NCBI RefSeq assembly: GCF_000760595.1
Contig: NZ_BBNM01000001.1
Coordinates: 372,001-436,000 of the forward strand
Source: Acinetobacter soli
GTDB taxonomy: Bacteria; Pseudomonadota; Gammaproteobacteria; Pseudomonadales; Moraxellaceae
Length of the DNA: 64,000 nt
Reading direction: 5' to 3'
Position numbers and translations under genes: made by a program. The first letter of the stretch is position 1. Each line of letters starts with the position of its first letter. Under the pieces are notes generated by a model. It ran no database searches. It was not told the origin of the DNA and was given only the letters and a program-made list of their open reading frames with translations. Positions 63,628 through 64,000 of this stretch are shown here, one piece after another.

Positions 63628-63656
63628 TTGGCAGCCCAATGGTAAAGGTCTATTCT
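63628..63656 (+). promoter_or_regulatory. Sigma-70 type promoter of the candidate small RNA
   Basis: TTGGCA (63628-63633), 17-nt spacer, TATTCT (63651-63656). The -35 matches in 5 of 6 positions and the -10 in 4 of 6. It predicts transcription from about 63664. No GacA-type UAS was seen upstream. Confidence 0.55.
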
Positions 63657-63663
63657 AAAGTCA

Positions 63664-63793
63664 TACAGGAACAGGACGTTCCAAAACATAAAACAACAAC
63701 AATAAGTTTAAGCATCAGGACGTGAGGTACGACAGGAGTTATACCTAGTAACGAAATACGAAAAAAGCCCGACTGGATGTCGGGCTTTTTTTT
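63664..63793 (+). ncRNA. Candidate Csr/Rsm-type regulatory small RNA
   Basis: A predicted transcript of about 130 nt with a strong terminator. GGA motifs occur at 63668, 63674, 63718 and 63735 and in the terminator loop at 63775. Three small hairpins show GGA in the loop: GGAAC-AGGAC-GTTCC (63668-63682); CAT-CAGGAC-GTG (63713-63724); and AGGTA / TACCT around an inner AC-AGGA-GT (63725-63746). The single-stranded linker between the first two is A-rich. These are the traits of RNAs such as RsmZ or CsrB that bind CsrA/RsmA. The transcript ends and CsrA binding are inferred. Confidence 0.5.
63761..63793 (+). terminator. Terminator of the candidate small RNA
   Basis: GCCCGAC (63767-63773) pairs with GTCGGGC (63779-63785), loop TGGAT, with A6 before and T8 after. 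A very strong intrinsic terminator with no protein-coding gene directly before it. Confidence 0.95.
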
Positions 63794-63825
63794 GCTTATT
63801 TGAATGATGGCTGAGTATTATCAAT

Positions 63826-63855
63826 AAAAAATCCCGTCGGTTGACAGGGATTTTT
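63826..63855 (-). terminator. Terminator of the edge zinc-ribbon gene
   Basis: AAAAATCCC-GTC pairs with GAC-GGGATTTTT with a single bulged A and a GGTT loop. T-run on both strands; it lies 35 bp past the stop of the minus-strand gene at the window edge. Confidence 0.82.
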
Positions 63856-63889
63856 CAAAATAGCGGATAGCTGTTTTGTATTATGCGGC

Positions 63890-64000
63890 TTAGGCAAGCT
63901 TACTGCTAAATTGCTTGCCAAGGCATTTGGTACACGGAGGTAGTCGATCTGTACCAATTTCTAAGTAAACGCGATGTCCGCATTGGACACAAAAATAGAA
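63890..64000 (-). CDS. Zinc-ribbon protein, 3' end only
   Basis: A partial frame, open at the window edge, of 36 codons plus TAA. It contains two CxxC knuckles: CVQCGHR at residues 4-10 of the visible part and PPCTKCLGKQF at 21-31. This is the pattern of zinc-ribbon or rubredoxin-like domains. The remainder lies beyond the window, so neither start nor function can be given. Confidence 0.75.
   Translation of the reverse strand, partial: FYFCVQCGHRVYLEIGTDRLPPCTKCLGKQFSSKLA

Overview
The window is chromosomal DNA from an Acinetobacter species. Three things show this: a divergent ddrR / umuDAb pair whose UmuD-like protein has the Acinetobacter residue numbering (A83-G84 cleavage site, S119, K156); a type VI secretion locus with the Acinetobacter accessory proteins AsaA and TagX and no TssJ or VgrG; and antABC of Acinetobacter type. 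The moderately AT-rich base composition, read by eye, fits. The species cannot be fixed from the sequence alone.

Layout. 0.1-12.5 kb is mostly housekeeping: a LysE-type exporter, a small hydrolase, lptM-lysA-dapF (lysine/DAP), the CycA-type amino acid permease, an AGCS alanine/glycine symporter with a structured leader, radA, a Tim44-domain protein, pdxB-epmA and a small exported protein. 12.7-23.5 kb is a catabolic island. antABC (anthranilate to catechol) reads right with an AraC/XylS regulator behind it. A leftward iif-type operon (iifA-B-C-D-E, indole to anthranilate) and a second AraC regulator follow. Together they encode indole to catechol. XylS-like direct-repeat operators can be read in front of both antA and iifA.

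After gdhA, 25.1-46.9 kb is one complete T6SS main cluster made of two divergent operons. The leftward one is asaA-tssB-tssC-hcp-tssE-tssF-tssG-(467-aa membrane protein)-tssM-tagF-ompA-PAAR. The rightward one is tssH-tssA-tssK-tssL-(189-aa membrane protein)-tagX. A long hairpin follows hcp, and a 12-bp inverted repeat sits between the divergent operons.

46.9-51.0 kb holds prpF standing alone, a 630-bp non-coding stretch with a hexanucleotide microsatellite and a possible 176-bp MITE, then umuC-umuDAb and divergent ddrR with a recognisable UmuDAb operator. 51-64 kb holds a PaaI-type thioesterase, a pqiA1-pqiA2-pqiB-pqiC lipid-transport operon, a TetR-controlled electrophile/oxidoreductase group, a LysR/LysE pair, a Sel1-repeat protein, a DMT transporter, an alpha/beta hydrolase and a 59-codon ORF. 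At the right edge is the 3' end of a zinc-ribbon gene.

The most interesting unannotated signal is at about 63664-63793. A consensus-like promoter is followed by a predicted ~130-nt transcript with GGA motifs displayed in three hairpin loops and in the terminator loop. This is the architecture of a Csr/Rsm-type regulatory RNA that sequesters CsrA.
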